A DNA stretch of 64,000 nucleotides from Myxococcus stipitatus (GCF_038561935.1 NZ_CP102770.1:2480001-2544000), one strand, 5' to 3'. Shown: positions 20,070 through 29,006, numbered from the stretch's first letter. Numbers and translations are program-made. Notes: generated by a model from the sequence alone, not told the origin.

Positions 20070-21628
20070 GAGGCCATCCGTGTCTGCGCCTGCTCGCGCA
20101 TGAATTGGGAGACGTAGTAGGGGCCGCAGCCGCCCTTGCCGGACGCGCCGCTGGACTTCCAACCGCAGAACGACTGCACGCCGGGCCAGGCGCCCGTCGT
20201 CGCGCCTGTGCGGCGGTTGGCGTAGAGGACGCCGGCTTCCGCCTCGGCCATGAAGCGCTCCACGTCGGAGGTGCTGCGGCTGAAGATGCCGGCCGTGAGG
20301 CCGTAGTCGCAGTCGTTGGCCAGCCGCAGCGCTTCATCCAGCGTGCGGAAGCTCGTCACGCCGACGAAGGGGAGGAACAGCTCCTCGCGCATCAGCCGGT
20401 GCCCGTGCGACAGGGCCACCACGGTGGGCGCGACGAAGTGTCCCTGGGCGAGTGCTCCCCCCAGGCGCAGGCGCTCTCCGCCCGCGATGACGGCGCCATC
20501 CCGGCGCGCTTCATTCATCGCGCGCTCGAAGCGCTGGACGGCCGCGGCGTTGATGACCGGCCCGGTGAACACCGACGCGAGCGACGGGTCTCCCACCTGG
20601 GCCTCCCGCGCCTTGCTCGCGAGGCCATCGGTGAAGTCGTTCAGCAGCGACTCGTGGACGTAGATGCGGGACAGCGCGCTGCACTTCTGGCCGGACAGGC
20701 CGAAGGCGGAGCGGAAGCAGCCCTCGATGGCGGCGTCCAGGTCCGCGTCGCGGCAGATGATGGCCGGGTTCTTTCCGCCCAGCTCCAGGAAGCACGGCCG
20801 CACGCGGCCCGTGGACATCGTGCGATGGAGGGCCATGCCCACCGCCTTGCTGCCGGTGAACGAGACTCCGTCGATGCCCGGGTGCCGCGCCAGCGCGGCG
20901 CCGAGCGACTCGCCCTCGCCATGCACCACCTGGAAGACCCCGGGAGGCAGGCCCGCGTCCGCGAGCGCGTGGTAGAGCCCCTCCGCGCACCACGGCGTCT
21001 CCTCGCTGGGCTTGAGGATGACGGCGTTGCCTCCGAGCAGCGCACCCGCGCTCATCCCCGCGGCGAGCGCCAGCGGGAAGTTGAAGGGCGAGATGACGGC
21101 GAACACGCCATAGGGGCGCAGCACGCTCAGCGTGTCCTCGTGCGGAGACAGCCGCGCCATGGGACGGCGGAAGCCCTGGGCCTCCTCGAGCTGCCGGGCG
21201 TAGTAGCGCAGCAGGTCCGCGGACTCCTCCACGTCGCCCAGGGACTCCAGCCGGCTCTTGCCCACCTCCAGCGTCATCCGCGCGGAGAGCTCCAGGCGTC
21301 GCTCCGAAATCAGGTCCGCCGCCGCGAGGAGGATGCGCACGCGCTCCGCCCAGGGCGTGGCGCCCCAGGCCCGCTGGGCCTCGCGCGCGACGTGGACCAC
21401 GCGGTCGAGCTCCGAGACCGGGGTGCGGTGGAAGGACGCGAGCAGCTCGTCGGGGTTGGCCGGGTTGCGGCTCTCCAGCAGGTCGCCGCTCCGGTACGCC
21501 GCGCCGGCAATCCACGACGGGAGCTGTGCGCCGAGCTGGCCTCGGACGGCGCCCAGCGCCTCGTCGAACCGGGCATGCAGCTGGGACAGGTCCGCCTCCA
21601 ACACCGAATAGGTGATGCGAAAGCTCAT
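20066..21628 (-). CDS. Aldehyde dehydrogenase of the 1-pyrroline-5-carboxylate dehydrogenase group
   Basis: A 520-residue NAD(P)-dependent aldehyde dehydrogenase. Catalytic Glu is 282 (LELGGKNP) and catalytic Cys is 316 (SGQKCSALSR). Several stretches are specific to P5C dehydrogenases: EVGKSRLESLGDVEESADLLRYYA, the QKCSALSRIYVHES block, and near the C-terminus LYANRRTGATTG followed by GWKSSGASGKGGCGP. These enzymes oxidise glutamate semialdehyde, the open form of a pyrroline ring. The ATG at 21628 overlaps the upstream gene by 4 bases. There is no proline dehydrogenase domain. Position between two class-III aminotransferases suggests it oxidises the semialdehyde made by the first (inference). 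Confidence 0.92.
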
Positions 21629-22989
21629 GACTCCTCCTGGAAGAACTGGCGGATTCCGCGCGACAGGGTGTCGACCAGCTCGTCGACCTCCGCTTCGGTG
21701 ATGATGAGCGGCGGCCCCAGCATGAGCAGGTCGCCGTGAACGCCATCCGCGTGGCCGGTGTTGGACCAGAGCACCAGGCCGCGCTCGAGCAGCTTCGCCA
21801 GGAGGCGCTCCACCACCTTGCGCCCGCGAGGGAAGGGGCGGCGGCTGTGCGTGTCCTCCACGAACTCCACGCCCGCGAGCAGCCCCACGCCCTGCACCGA
21901 GCCCACGCAGGGCAGCGGCGAGAGCACCTCGCGCAGCTGGCGCTGGAAGTACGCGCCGACGCTCGCGGCATGGGAGACCAGGTCGTAGCGCTCGAAGTAG
22001 TCGAGCACGGCCAGTCCCGCCGCCGTCATCGCGGGAGCCTGGAGATAGGTCTGCGCGTGCATGAAGCCGCCGGAGCCCTGGCGCATCTCCTCCACGTGCG
22101 CCTGCTTCACGAGCAGCGCGCTCAAGGGCGCGTAGCCGCCGCTGATGCCCTTGCCGAGCACGAGCAGGTCGGGCTGGAAGTCGAACAGCTCGCTGGCGAA
22201 GAAGCGTCCGGTGCGTCCGCAGCCGCACATCACCTCATCGGCGATGGTGAGGATGCCGTACTCCCGGCACAGCGCGCTCACGCGCTCGAAGTAGCCAGGA
22301 GGCGGAGGCGAGGCGCCCGCGGAAGAGCCGATGACGGGCTCGGCGATGAAGGCGGCGATGGTGTCCGGGCCTTCGCGCTGGAGGGTCTCCTCCAGGAGCC
22401 GCGCGTAGTGCTCCGCGCCGTCGCGGGCGTAGTCCTCCAGGCCGCAGCGGTACGGGTACGGCGCGGGCGTGGTGACGACCTCCGACAGCAGCGGACCGAA
22501 GAACGTCTTGTAGTGAGGCCGCCCGGAGAGCGAGAGCGCGTAGAGGGTGTTGCCGTGGTAGCCGGGCACACGCGCGATGACCTTGGTGCGCTGGGGCTGT
22601 CCTCGCTCCACCCAGAGCTGTCGGGCGAACTTCACCGCGGCCTCCACGGCCTCGGAGCCCGAGCCGAGGAACGCGGCGCGGTCGAGCCCCGCGGGCGCCA
22701 GCGCGCACAGGCGCGAGGCGAGGGCCTCCGTCACCTCGGTGGTGAAGTGGGTGCCGTTGACGTACGCGACGCGCAGCAGCTGCTCATGGATGCGGTCCAC
22801 CACCTCGCGGTTGCCGTGGCCGACGCTGGCCACCAGCGCGCCGGCGGAGGCGTCGAGGTAGCGCTTGCCGCGCGCATCGTAGAGATGGATGCCCTGCCCG
22901 TGGGTGATGACGGGGAAGTCGCGCGCCAGGTTGCGCAGGAGCACGTGGCCCTGGGGATAGCGAACCGTCTGCCTTGCGTCGTCCCGCAT
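21625..22989 (-). CDS. Class-III aminotransferase, first gene of the B12-riboswitch operon
   Basis: A 454-residue omega-aminotransferase. GSGSEA (109-114) binds phosphate, DEVMCGCGRTG has the ring Asp (251) and the PLP Lys is 280 in LGKGISGGY. The ATG at 22989 is chosen because a good ribosome site (GGAGGAAG) precedes it and the reading frame further upstream runs into the riboswitch leader with non-protein composition. Relatives include omega-amino-acid:pyruvate and BioA-like enzymes. It is followed with 4-base overlap by the aldehyde dehydrogenase. Expected step: transfer of a terminal amino group of a diamine-type amino acid to give a semialdehyde. Confidence 0.92.
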   Translation of the reverse strand: MRDDARQTVRYPQGHVLLRNLARDFPVITHGQGIHLYDARGKRYLDASAGALVASVGHGNREVVDRIHEQLLRVAYVNGTHFTTEVTEALASRLCALAPAGLDRAAFLGSGSEAVEAAVKFARQLWVERGQPQRTKVIARVPGYHGNTLYALSLSGRPHYKTFFGPLLSEVVTTPAPYPYRCGLEDYARDGAEHYARLLEETLQREGPDTIAAFIAEPVIGSSAGASPPPPGYFERVSALCREYGILTIADEVMCGCGRTGRFFASELFDFQPDLLVLGKGISGGYAPLSALLVKQAHVEEMRQGSGGFMHAQTYLQAPAMTAAGLAVLDYFERYDLVSHAASVGAYFQRQLREVLSPLPCVGSVQGVGLLAGVEFVEDTHSRRPFPRGRKVVERLLAKLLERGLVLWSNTGHADGVHGDLLMLGPPLIITEAEVDELVDTLSRGIRQFFQEES

Positions 22990-23009
22990 CCGTCTTCCTC
23001 CACGCAGCG

Positions 23010-23029
23010 CGGGCGACCGAGGTCGCCCG
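23010..23029 (-). promoter_or_regulatory. Hairpin directly upstream of the first operon gene
   Basis: A perfect 9-base stem (CGGGCGACC and its complement) with a 2-base apex lies 21 bases upstream of the ATG at 22989 and just before the ribosome binding site. There is no following U-run, so it is not a standard terminator. It may belong to the expression platform of the cobalamin riboswitch or act on ribosome access; this is inference. Confidence 0.4.
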
Positions 23030-23235
23030 ACAGGGCTCCCGCGTGGAAGAAGGGCGTCACGATGCGCGCGAAGGCGCACCAGGCTCGGGAAGAGCCCACG
23101 GACCGACCTTCGCCCCCACGGGCGACTGAAGACGTGCGGGGTGAAGGGTCGGAAAAGTCGAGGCGCGCGAGGACTCGCATGGAAGTCCGTGCCCGCTCGA
23201 ACCTTCCGGCCGTCCCACGCGGCTCCAGGTCGAAA

Positions 23236-23258
23236 CCGTCCGTGGATTTCTCCCACGG
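23236..23258 (-). promoter_or_regulatory. Possible expression-platform hairpin of the riboswitch
   Basis: A CCGTGG/CCACGG stem with a 7-base loop (23240-23258) follows the B12 box by about 10 bases; on the minus strand it is followed by ACGGTTTCG. It could be the switchable hairpin of the riboswitch, but the U-run is short. The rest of the 270-nt leader holds no gene that I can support. Confidence 0.35.
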
Positions 23259-23261
23259 GCG

Positions 23262-23440
23262 GATGCGGGCAGGTCTTCGGGCTCGTGAGCGCTTCGGCGT
23301 GACGCCGGCTTCCTACTTCTCGTCGCTTCCCAGTTCCGAGGAACCAGTGCCGATGACGAGGTTCGTTCTCAGTTACCGCTGCGGGGCAGCCCCGGAATCA
23401 CACCGGGTTCCCTATTAAGCCTGGACGGTGAGGTCCAAGC
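23262..23440 (-). ncRNA. Cobalamin (B12) riboswitch
   Basis: On the minus strand the core reads AATAGGGAA, then CCGGTGTGATTCCGGGGCTGCC, CCGCAGCGGTAACTGAG (plus-strand 23368-23416), a variable domain, and at the 3' side the B12 box AGCCCGAAGACCTGCC (23268-23283), which fits the consensus AGYCMGVRGACCTGCC at all 16 positions. These are the conserved J6/3, kissing-stem and B12-box elements of the AdoCbl/cobalamin class. The aptamer lies about 270 nt upstream of the first gene of an eight-gene operon. In known cases B12 binding represses the downstream genes by termination or by blocking translation. Exact ends are approximate. Confidence 0.93.
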
Positions 23441-23481
23441 ACCAGCATGGCGCGGTTTGTACAGGCCGCTTCTTCGAGGTG

Positions 23482-24111
23482 TCAAGTTCGCGGGAGCGGC
23501 CGCGCCTCGAAGACCTTGGAGATGATGCGCCACTGGCCCTCGTCCTTCACGAGGCTCAGGTAGTCGGTGAAGTGACGGGGAGCCAGGGCGCACTCCAGCT
23601 TCACCATCGCGGTGTGCGGGCCCGCGAGGTCCACGGAGAGCAGCCTGTCGTATCGAGGCTGCTGACTCGCCGACGCGGGGACCCGGCCGCGCACCACGTC
23701 GAAGTACGTGGGCATGTCCAGCTCCTTGAGCGAGCCCTCCGCGGTGCTGAAGTAGCGCGCGCGAGGATGGAACACGCGGGAGAGCCGCTCGACGTCGGCG
23801 AAGTACAGTCCGTCCAGATACGTCGCGATGCAGTCGAGCAGCGCGGGCAGCTCGCCGCTGGTGTCGGCGAGCACGCTGGGGCTGGCGATGGGCGCGGGTG
23901 AGGGCGCGGCGGCCTTCTTCCGTCGGAGGTCGGAGACCAGCTCGCCGCCGACGCCCCAGTTGTCGGTCTCGATTTCGTCGAGGGTGACGAACGTCAGCGA
24001 CGGGTCCTTGTTCAGCACCTGGTGCAGGAGCGTCGTCACGCCTTTCACCAGCGCGGCCTTCTGCTCCCGCGTCACGCCCTCCTTCGTCACCTCCATCTTC
24101 ACGTACGGCAT
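23482..24111 (-). CDS. Tautomerase domain fused to an NTF2-like (lumazine-binding) domain
   Basis: A 209-residue two-domain protein. Residues 1-65 start MPYVKMEVTKEGVTREQKAALVKGVT, a 4-oxalocrotonate tautomerase domain with the catalytic Pro directly after Met; the ATG at 24111 is fixed by this. After a Pro/Ala linker, residues 85-209 form an NTF2-like fold of the lumazine-binding type (LLDCIATYLDGLYFADVERLSRVFHPRARYFST, VRGRV, DEGQWRIISKVFEARPL). Each domain is common alone as a small enzyme; the fusion is unusual. It lies just upstream of the riboswitch on the same strand. The substrate is unknown. Confidence 0.8.
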   Translation of the reverse strand: MPYVKMEVTKEGVTREQKAALVKGVTTLLHQVLNKDPSLTFVTLDEIETDNWGVGGELVSDLRRKKAAAPSPAPIASPSVLADTSGELPALLDCIATYLDGLYFADVERLSRVFHPRARYFSTAEGSLKELDMPTYFDVVRGRVPASASQQPRYDRLLSVDLAGPHTAMVKLECALAPRHFTDYLSLVKDEGQWRIISKVFEARPLPRT

Positions 24112-24289
24112 GGGGTGCTCCCGGTCAGGGGGCGCCGCGCCCGCGTAGGACTGGATGCGCTGTGATAGATGACCGCCACCCGCGCGGTGGGCTCCTGCAT
24201 TGCCATGACGACCTCCAGAGGCTGTGTCACGGATATGCAGGGGCGCCACGCCACGCGGCAGTCCTCCGTTGGGGAAAGGAACGTGTCCT

Positions 24290-25240
24290 GTGGGTGAACG
24301 ACGGCGACGAGGACAGGACACCCCCGCGCACGATGTGGAGTCCTTGCGCGTCTTCATGGAGGTGGTCCTCGCGGGCTCTCTCTCCGCCGCGGCGCGGAAG
24401 CGCGGGGTGGCGACCTCCGCGGTGAGCAAGCGGCTGGCTCAGCTGGAGAAGAGCCTGGGCGTGCCCTTGCTGGTGCGCAGCTCCCGGAGCATGCGCCTCA
24501 CGGAGGCGGGACAGGCCCTGGCCGAGCGTGCGCCCTCCGCGCTGCGAGAAGTCGAGGACGCGTTCGCCTCCGCGCGAGAGCTGGGCACCGCCACCCAAGG
24601 GGCCGTGCGTGTATCGGCGCCCGTCACGTTGACCGAGATGCACCTGGCGCCACTCACCGCGGACTTCCTCCTGGCGGAGCCCTCCATGCGCGTCGAGCTG
24701 GTGGTCGACGACCGGTTCGTGGACCCGGTGAAGGACGGCTTCGACCTGGTCATCCGCTCGGGGCCCGCCACCCACGTGAGCCTGGTCGTGAAGAAGCTCG
24801 CGAGGGACTCGCGGGTGTTGTGCGCGTCGCCCGACTACCTGAAGCGCGCGGGCACGCCCGCGACGCCGGAGGACCTGTCGCGCCACAACTGCATGCGGCA
24901 CGCGTTCAACGACTCGAGCGGGCGCTGGGCGCTGAACGTGGAGGGGCAGGGGCGCACGGTGCTCGTGCGCGGCAACCTGCGGCTCAACCATGGCGGCGCG
25001 CTCAAGGCGGCGGTGCTGCGCGGCCTGGGCATCGGGTACCTGCCTCTCTTCGTCGTGCGCGAGGAGCTGGAGCGAGGGACGCTCGTGCGGGTCCTCCCCC
25101 AGGTCGAGGTGGAGGCGCCGCCGTTCCTCATCGCCCTCCACCCGTATGGACGAAGGCCGCCGCGCCCGGTGCGTGGCTACCTGGAGTACCTGGCGGCGCA
25201 CCTGCCCCAGCGGCTGGGGCAGCCTCCGCTTCCGCGCTGA
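24290..25240 (+). CDS. LysR-family transcriptional regulator
   Basis: About 316 residues. The N-terminal winged helix shows LRVFMEVVLAGSLSAAARKRGVATSAVSKRLAQLEKSLGVPLLVR (here in parts), and the C-terminal effector-binding domain follows from about residue 95 (VRVSAPVTLTEMHLAPL, GYLPLFVVREELERGTL). The GTG at 24290 is chosen because GGGGAAAGGA lies 9 bases upstream; an internal ATG at 24356 would truncate the first helix. It is divergent from the tautomerase fusion gene (178 bases between), which is its likely target. Confidence 0.88.
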   Translation: MGERRRRGQDTPAHDVESLRVFMEVVLAGSLSAAARKRGVATSAVSKRLAQLEKSLGVPLLVRSSRSMRLTEAGQALAERAPSALREVEDAFASARELGTATQGAVRVSAPVTLTEMHLAPLTADFLLAEPSMRVELVVDDRFVDPVKDGFDLVIRSGPATHVSLVVKKLARDSRVLCASPDYLKRAGTPATPEDLSRHNCMRHAFNDSSGRWALNVEGQGRTVLVRGNLRLNHGGALKAAVLRGLGIGYLPLFVVREELERGTLVRVLPQVEVEAPPFLIALHPYGRRPPRPVRGYLEYLAAHLPQRLGQPPLPR

Positions 25241-25252
25241 ACGCGGGGCGCC

Positions 25253-26818
25253 TCAGTAGTTCCAGGCGGTGCAGTCCGTGGTCGTCCGCGTGACGAACTC
25301 CGCGAGCGTGCGCATGTTCCGGACGAACGTGCTCGTGTCGAGATAGTCGCCCGGCGTGGCGCCGCTCCGGGGGCCGCCCGGAGTGTACGAGGTGAGCCAC
25401 TTCTCGTTGTTGACCGCGGTGTCGACGGCTTGCGCGGTGTCGGCCCGGAGCTGATGGCACGTGCGCTTCATCGCGGACGTGTCGCTCGCCAGCCGGTGGT
25501 ACTCGGCGCGGAGGGCGGCGAGCTGCGAGGGAACCTCCCACGCGTAGTTCTGGTAGGTGGGCGGCGCGGAGGAGAACTGAACCGGGTAGCCGCCGGGCCT
25601 CACCGTGTAGAAGCCCACGTTCGACGGCGCCGTGTCATCGAGCTCGATGTAGCGATGGAGGAGGGTGTCGTTCGCGAAGTCGACGGTCTCGAGATACGTG
25701 AGCGCGGTGCCCACCGCGTCCCGGTTCGCCGTGACGCCCGGGTCGAGCTGGTAGAGGCGAAGGAGGGCCCACATGACATCCTGGCTCTCCTGTCCCGCGA
25801 TGGCGGGGACCTCCCAGTTGCGCGCCCACCGAGGCTGCATCTGGAGGTCGTACTGCTGCGCCCAGGCGGGCTGGGGCTGAGGCATCTGGGCCCGGCGGAG
25901 GAAGTCTCCGAACCTGGCGCGCATGGCCTGATACGTCGCTGCTTGCGCGGGGTAGACCTCCGCGGCCCAGGTCAACATCTCCACGAACGCGGACGCGAGG
26001 TTGTCATTCAGCGTGGGGTCGTCCCAGTACTCCACGGTGTAGGCGTTCGCGTGACACTGGGCGAGGCCACAGCTGGTGCCGATGGAGGGGGGATAGCTGG
26101 CGGTCAGCGCGGGCCGCGCCGCCACGGGGCCGGAGAAGACCTGCGGGAAGCCTCCGTGGGTGGGGTACTGCGAGGTCTCCATCCGCGCGCGAGCGTAGGA
26201 AGACGCGCTGGAGATGTCGGGATTGGCGAACCCGAGCAGCTGGTCCGCACGCATCATCGCGATGAGCGCGTTCTGGGTGACCTGGTCGTCATAGGTCGAG
26301 TACGCACAACCCCCGCAACTACAGGTCGCCGTGGTGTTCAGGTAGCAGGCCTTCAGCGTCGGCGTGGGCTTGAAGTCGGCGTAGAGGCGCCAGCCTCCCG
26401 ACTGGAGCTGGCCGTGGCGCAGCGCCATCGCGGTGCGTGTCGCGTAGGTCTTGAGGGCCGGGGTCGCCGGGTCGGCGAGGGCCGCCTCGACGAAGGCCAC
26501 CAGCACGTCGGGCGTGCCCGGGGACTGAATCATGATTTGATCCGCGTCGAGCTGGATGTCCCCCCAGCGCTCGTTCAGGTTGCTCGCGTTGTGGTGCCAC
26601 GCATAGCCGCCGTTTCGCGACACGAAGTCATTGAAGTACTTCGCCGCGTTCCGCATCCGTCCGAGCGCCTTGGTGCGAAGAGGCGTCACCGCCGCCCGCG
26701 CCTCCGCGTCCAGCGCGCCGGGAGGCGGTGTGTCCGTCCCTGCCTGCTCCACGTCGGGTGAGGAGCAGGCGGAGGCGGCGAGGGCGGGGAGGAGAAGCCA
26801 TACAGGTCGAATTTTCAT
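25253..26818 (-). CDS. Exported pectate lyase-like lipoprotein (PL10-type fold)
   Basis: A 521-residue protein with signal peptide and lipobox AASAC (Cys 18). The body resembles PL10 pectate lyases: an Asp-rich turn TYDDQVTQNALIAMMRADQL, a GGFPQVF segment corresponding to the GGWPQ loop, a DNLASAFVEML helix after a WDDPTLND loop, and WAQQYDLQMQPRWARNWEVPAIAGQES, the counterpart of the W-AQ-D--TL-PAWARAYEPPslSG-ES block that carries substrate-binding residues. Family enzymes cut polygalacturonate by beta-elimination using Ca2+. Five or more Cys occur in the middle. The call is by motif comparison only; an inactive relative is possible. Confidence 0.6.
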   Translation of the reverse strand: MKIRPVWLLLPALAASACSSPDVEQAGTDTPPPGALDAEARAAVTPLRTKALGRMRNAAKYFNDFVSRNGGYAWHHNASNLNERWGDIQLDADQIMIQSPGTPDVLVAFVEAALADPATPALKTYATRTAMALRHGQLQSGGWRLYADFKPTPTLKACYLNTTATCSCGGCAYSTYDDQVTQNALIAMMRADQLLGFANPDISSASSYARARMETSQYPTHGGFPQVFSGPVAARPALTASYPPSIGTSCGLAQCHANAYTVEYWDDPTLNDNLASAFVEMLTWAAEVYPAQAATYQAMRARFGDFLRRAQMPQPQPAWAQQYDLQMQPRWARNWEVPAIAGQESQDVMWALLRLYQLDPGVTANRDAVGTALTYLETVDFANDTLLHRYIELDDTAPSNVGFYTVRPGGYPVQFSSAPPTYQNYAWEVPSQLAALRAEYHRLASDTSAMKRTCHQLRADTAQAVDTAVNNEKWLTSYTPGGPRSGATPGDYLDTSTFVRNMRTLAEFVTRTTTDCTAWNY

Positions 26819-26852
26819 GACTTACTGATTTATCATGTTTCGACCTTGGGGC

Positions 26853-27590
26853 TCACCGTTGGCAGCGCAAGGCGATGCCGTGAGGATTGTCCAGGTAGTC
26901 CTGCCAGAACGCCTGGCCATACTTGAGGAGGCCCGCGGAGGAGCACTCGGGACGGGTCCAGGTGAGGGAGTGGAAGCCCGCCTCGCGGAGCACCTGCTCG
27001 TGGGTGGCCTGGCTCCAGTAGGAGAAGTGGATGGTGAAGGGCGTCTTCGTGTGCAGCTCCGCGGTGATGGCGTGTCCATCCTGGGGCGTCTGGGGGAAGT
27101 CCAGCATGCTGATGCCGTAGCGCGTGCTGTTGGGGCCCCGTGCGCTGAACCCGGGGTTGAAGGTGTAGGTGACGAAGCTGCCGCCTGGCTTCAGGTGTGC
27201 GTGGATGTTCCTGCACATGCGCAGCATGTGCTCGGGCGAGTGGGCGTAGTGCAATAGATAGACAGCCGTCACCAGGTCGAACTGGCCCAGGGGGGCCATC
27301 TCCGCGACATCCGACACGTGGTACTCGATGCCCAACCGCTGCTCATCCTCGAGCTTGCGGCCCACGCGAACCATCTCTTCCGAGATGTCGACGCCCACGG
27401 TCCGGCTGGCGCCGCGCGCCTTGAATTGCCGCGTGTAGAGCCCATCTCCACACGCCACGTCGAGGACGGACTGTCCGGCGACGGGGCCCAGGACCTTGAA
27501 GAAGGTATGTCCCTCGATGTACTCGGAGCGCACCGGCAGCACATCCCAGTCCGCGACCTTCTCACCGATTGAATCGTATTGCGCCGACAT
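26853..27590 (-). CDS. Class I SAM-dependent methyltransferase
   Basis: A 245-residue Rossmann-fold methyltransferase. Motif I is SVLDVACGDGLYTRQF, the acidic residue after strand 2 is in TVGVDISEEMV, motif post-II is HVSDVAEM and motif IV is FDLVTAVYLLHYA. The ATG at 27590 gives MSAQYDSIGEKVADW, a typical start for small-molecule methyltransferases of this group (Y-x-x-IG--Y). The C-terminal half holds FSYWSQATHEQVLREAGFHSL. Cytoplasmic; substrate unknown. It is divergent from the saccharopine dehydrogenase-like gene with a 285-base intergenic region in which I see no gene. Confidence 0.85.
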   Translation of the reverse strand: MSAQYDSIGEKVADWDVLPVRSEYIEGHTFFKVLGPVAGQSVLDVACGDGLYTRQFKARGASRTVGVDISEEMVRVGRKLEDEQRLGIEYHVSDVAEMAPLGQFDLVTAVYLLHYAHSPEHMLRMCRNIHAHLKPGGSFVTYTFNPGFSARGPNSTRYGISMLDFPQTPQDGHAITAELHTKTPFTIHFSYWSQATHEQVLREAGFHSLTWTRPECSSAGLLKYGQAFWQDYLDNPHGIALRCQR

Positions 27591-27875
27591 GTCTGACGAC
27601 CTTTCCCAGGAGTGTGCTGGCGTCGAGGTCCCCTTGAATCCGAGTCGGACCTGGGGCTCCCTGGCCGCACTGTAACGCGAGAGGCGGAATGTCATGTCTG
27701 ACCCGGACCTCGACGCGGACGGGACCTGAGGCTTCTCCGCGGGGGATTGATGCGAGGGACGCACGGGTGATGTGTCCAGACGTCACTCGCGCTCTCGCGG
27801 GGGGAGCGGCACAACCTCCTCACGAATCGCGAGGCCCGCGAGAGCGCGCTCGCGTCGCGGAAGGGACGTGTCGTG

Positions 27876-29006
27876 ATGCATCCGGGAGACGTGGGGCGTG
27901 AGGGGTCCATCGTCATCGTGGGCGGCTACGGACAGGTGGGGCAGGCGGTGGCCCGAGCCTTGGCTCCGGCCTACCCCGGGCGCGTGCGAATCGTGGGGCG
28001 TCGGGAATCGCGTGCGAAGGCGCTGGCCGCCAGCCTGGGGGAGGGGGCCCAGGGGTTCGCCTTCGACGTGGACGCGGACGCTCCCGAGCCCCTCCTCGCG
28101 GACGCCGCCGTGGTGGTGATGTGCGTGGACGCGAAGGATGCTCGCTTCGCGGCGTGTTGCCTTCGGGCGGGGGTCGACTACGTCGATGTGACGGCGAAGC
28201 AGTCGCTGTTGGATGCCATCGAGGGGCTCGATGCCCTGGCACGGGAGGCGGGCAGCAACGCGGTGCTCAGTGTCGGCGTGGCGCCGGGCATGACGAACCT
28301 GCTGGGCGCTTGGGCCATCACGGGGATGACGTCCGTGACGCGCTTGGACCTCTTCCTGCGGATGGGCGCGGCCGACTCCCACGGCGCGGCGGCGCTGGAG
28401 TGGACGCTGGACAACCTCGCGGTGGACTTCGAGGTCTTCCGGGAGGGGCAGCGGCGCCGCGTGCGAGGCTTCCGCGAGCGGGCCGAGGTCTCATTCCCAG
28501 GAGACGCTCGCGCCCGGAGCGCCTGGCGCTTCAACTTCCCTGACCAGCGCACGCTGGCTCGGACGCTGTCACTCCCCACCGTGTCGACCTGGCTTTGTTT
28601 CGAGCCTCCGCTGCTGACGTCTCTGGCGGCGCTCGCGGTCCGGTGGGGTGCGGCGCGGTGGCTGGGGATTCCCTGGGTGCGCCGGGGGCTCATGGCTCTC
28701 ACGGGCGGGGCCGGCCTGGGCCCGGATGTCTGTTCCATCCTCGCCAGGGCGGAAGGGACGCTCGCGTCGGGAGAGCGGGTCCTCCGGGAGGCTTCATTCC
28801 TGGGCCGTCGGGAGGCGGTCCTCACGGGAGAGGTCGCGGCCGAGGGGGTCCGGCGGTTGCTCACGGGCCACCGCCCGGGCGGGGTCTTTCATCTGGAGCG
28901 CTTCGCCGAGCCCGAGGTCTTCCTGCGCCGCATCGAAGCGAGGACTCCGGGCTCTCGGCTCCACGGCCCCGCCACGGTTGTCCCGAGGGGGGACGTGCCG
29001 GCTTGA
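27876..29006 (+). CDS. Saccharopine dehydrogenase-like NAD(P)-binding oxidoreductase
   Basis: About 376 residues; GTG 27873 and ATG 27876 are adjacent and either may start, with GGAAGGGA upstream. The N-terminal Rossmann motif is IVIVGGYGQVGQAVARALAP, followed by RIVGRRESRAKALA, where the Arg pair suits NADP. VCVDAKDARFAACCLRAGVDYVDVT is characteristic of the Sacchrp_dh_NADP family (PF03435). The C-terminal region has a weakly hydrophobic stretch near 240-270, as in several membrane-associated members. True saccharopine dehydrogenases are larger or have a recognisable C-terminal domain, so the substrate is unassigned. Confidence 0.82.
   Translation: MHPGDVGREGSIVIVGGYGQVGQAVARALAPAYPGRVRIVGRRESRAKALAASLGEGAQGFAFDVDADAPEPLLADAAVVVMCVDAKDARFAACCLRAGVDYVDVTAKQSLLDAIEGLDALAREAGSNAVLSVGVAPGMTNLLGAWAITGMTSVTRLDLFLRMGAADSHGAAALEWTLDNLAVDFEVFREGQRRRVRGFRERAEVSFPGDARARSAWRFNFPDQRTLARTLSLPTVSTWLCFEPPLLTSLAALAVRWGAARWLGIPWVRRGLMALTGGAGLGPDVCSILARAEGTLASGERVLREASFLGRREAVLTGEVAAEGVRRLLTGHRPGGVFHLERFAEPEVFLRRIEARTPGSRLHGPATVVPRGDVPA

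Noticed and set aside
23010-23029. Rho-independent terminator before the aminotransferase operon
   Set aside because: No U-run follows the stem and the ribosome site lies directly after it.
21625-23256. N-terminal extension of the first aminotransferase up to 23256
   Set aside because: The extra about 90 residues are Arg/Pro-rich, lie in the riboswitch leader and are not needed for a normal-length enzyme; a good ribosome site precedes 22989.
27591-27875. Possible small gene between the methyltransferase and the saccharopine dehydrogenase-like gene
   Set aside because: Frames here are short extensions of the neighbours with non-protein composition; the region is treated as a divergent promoter.
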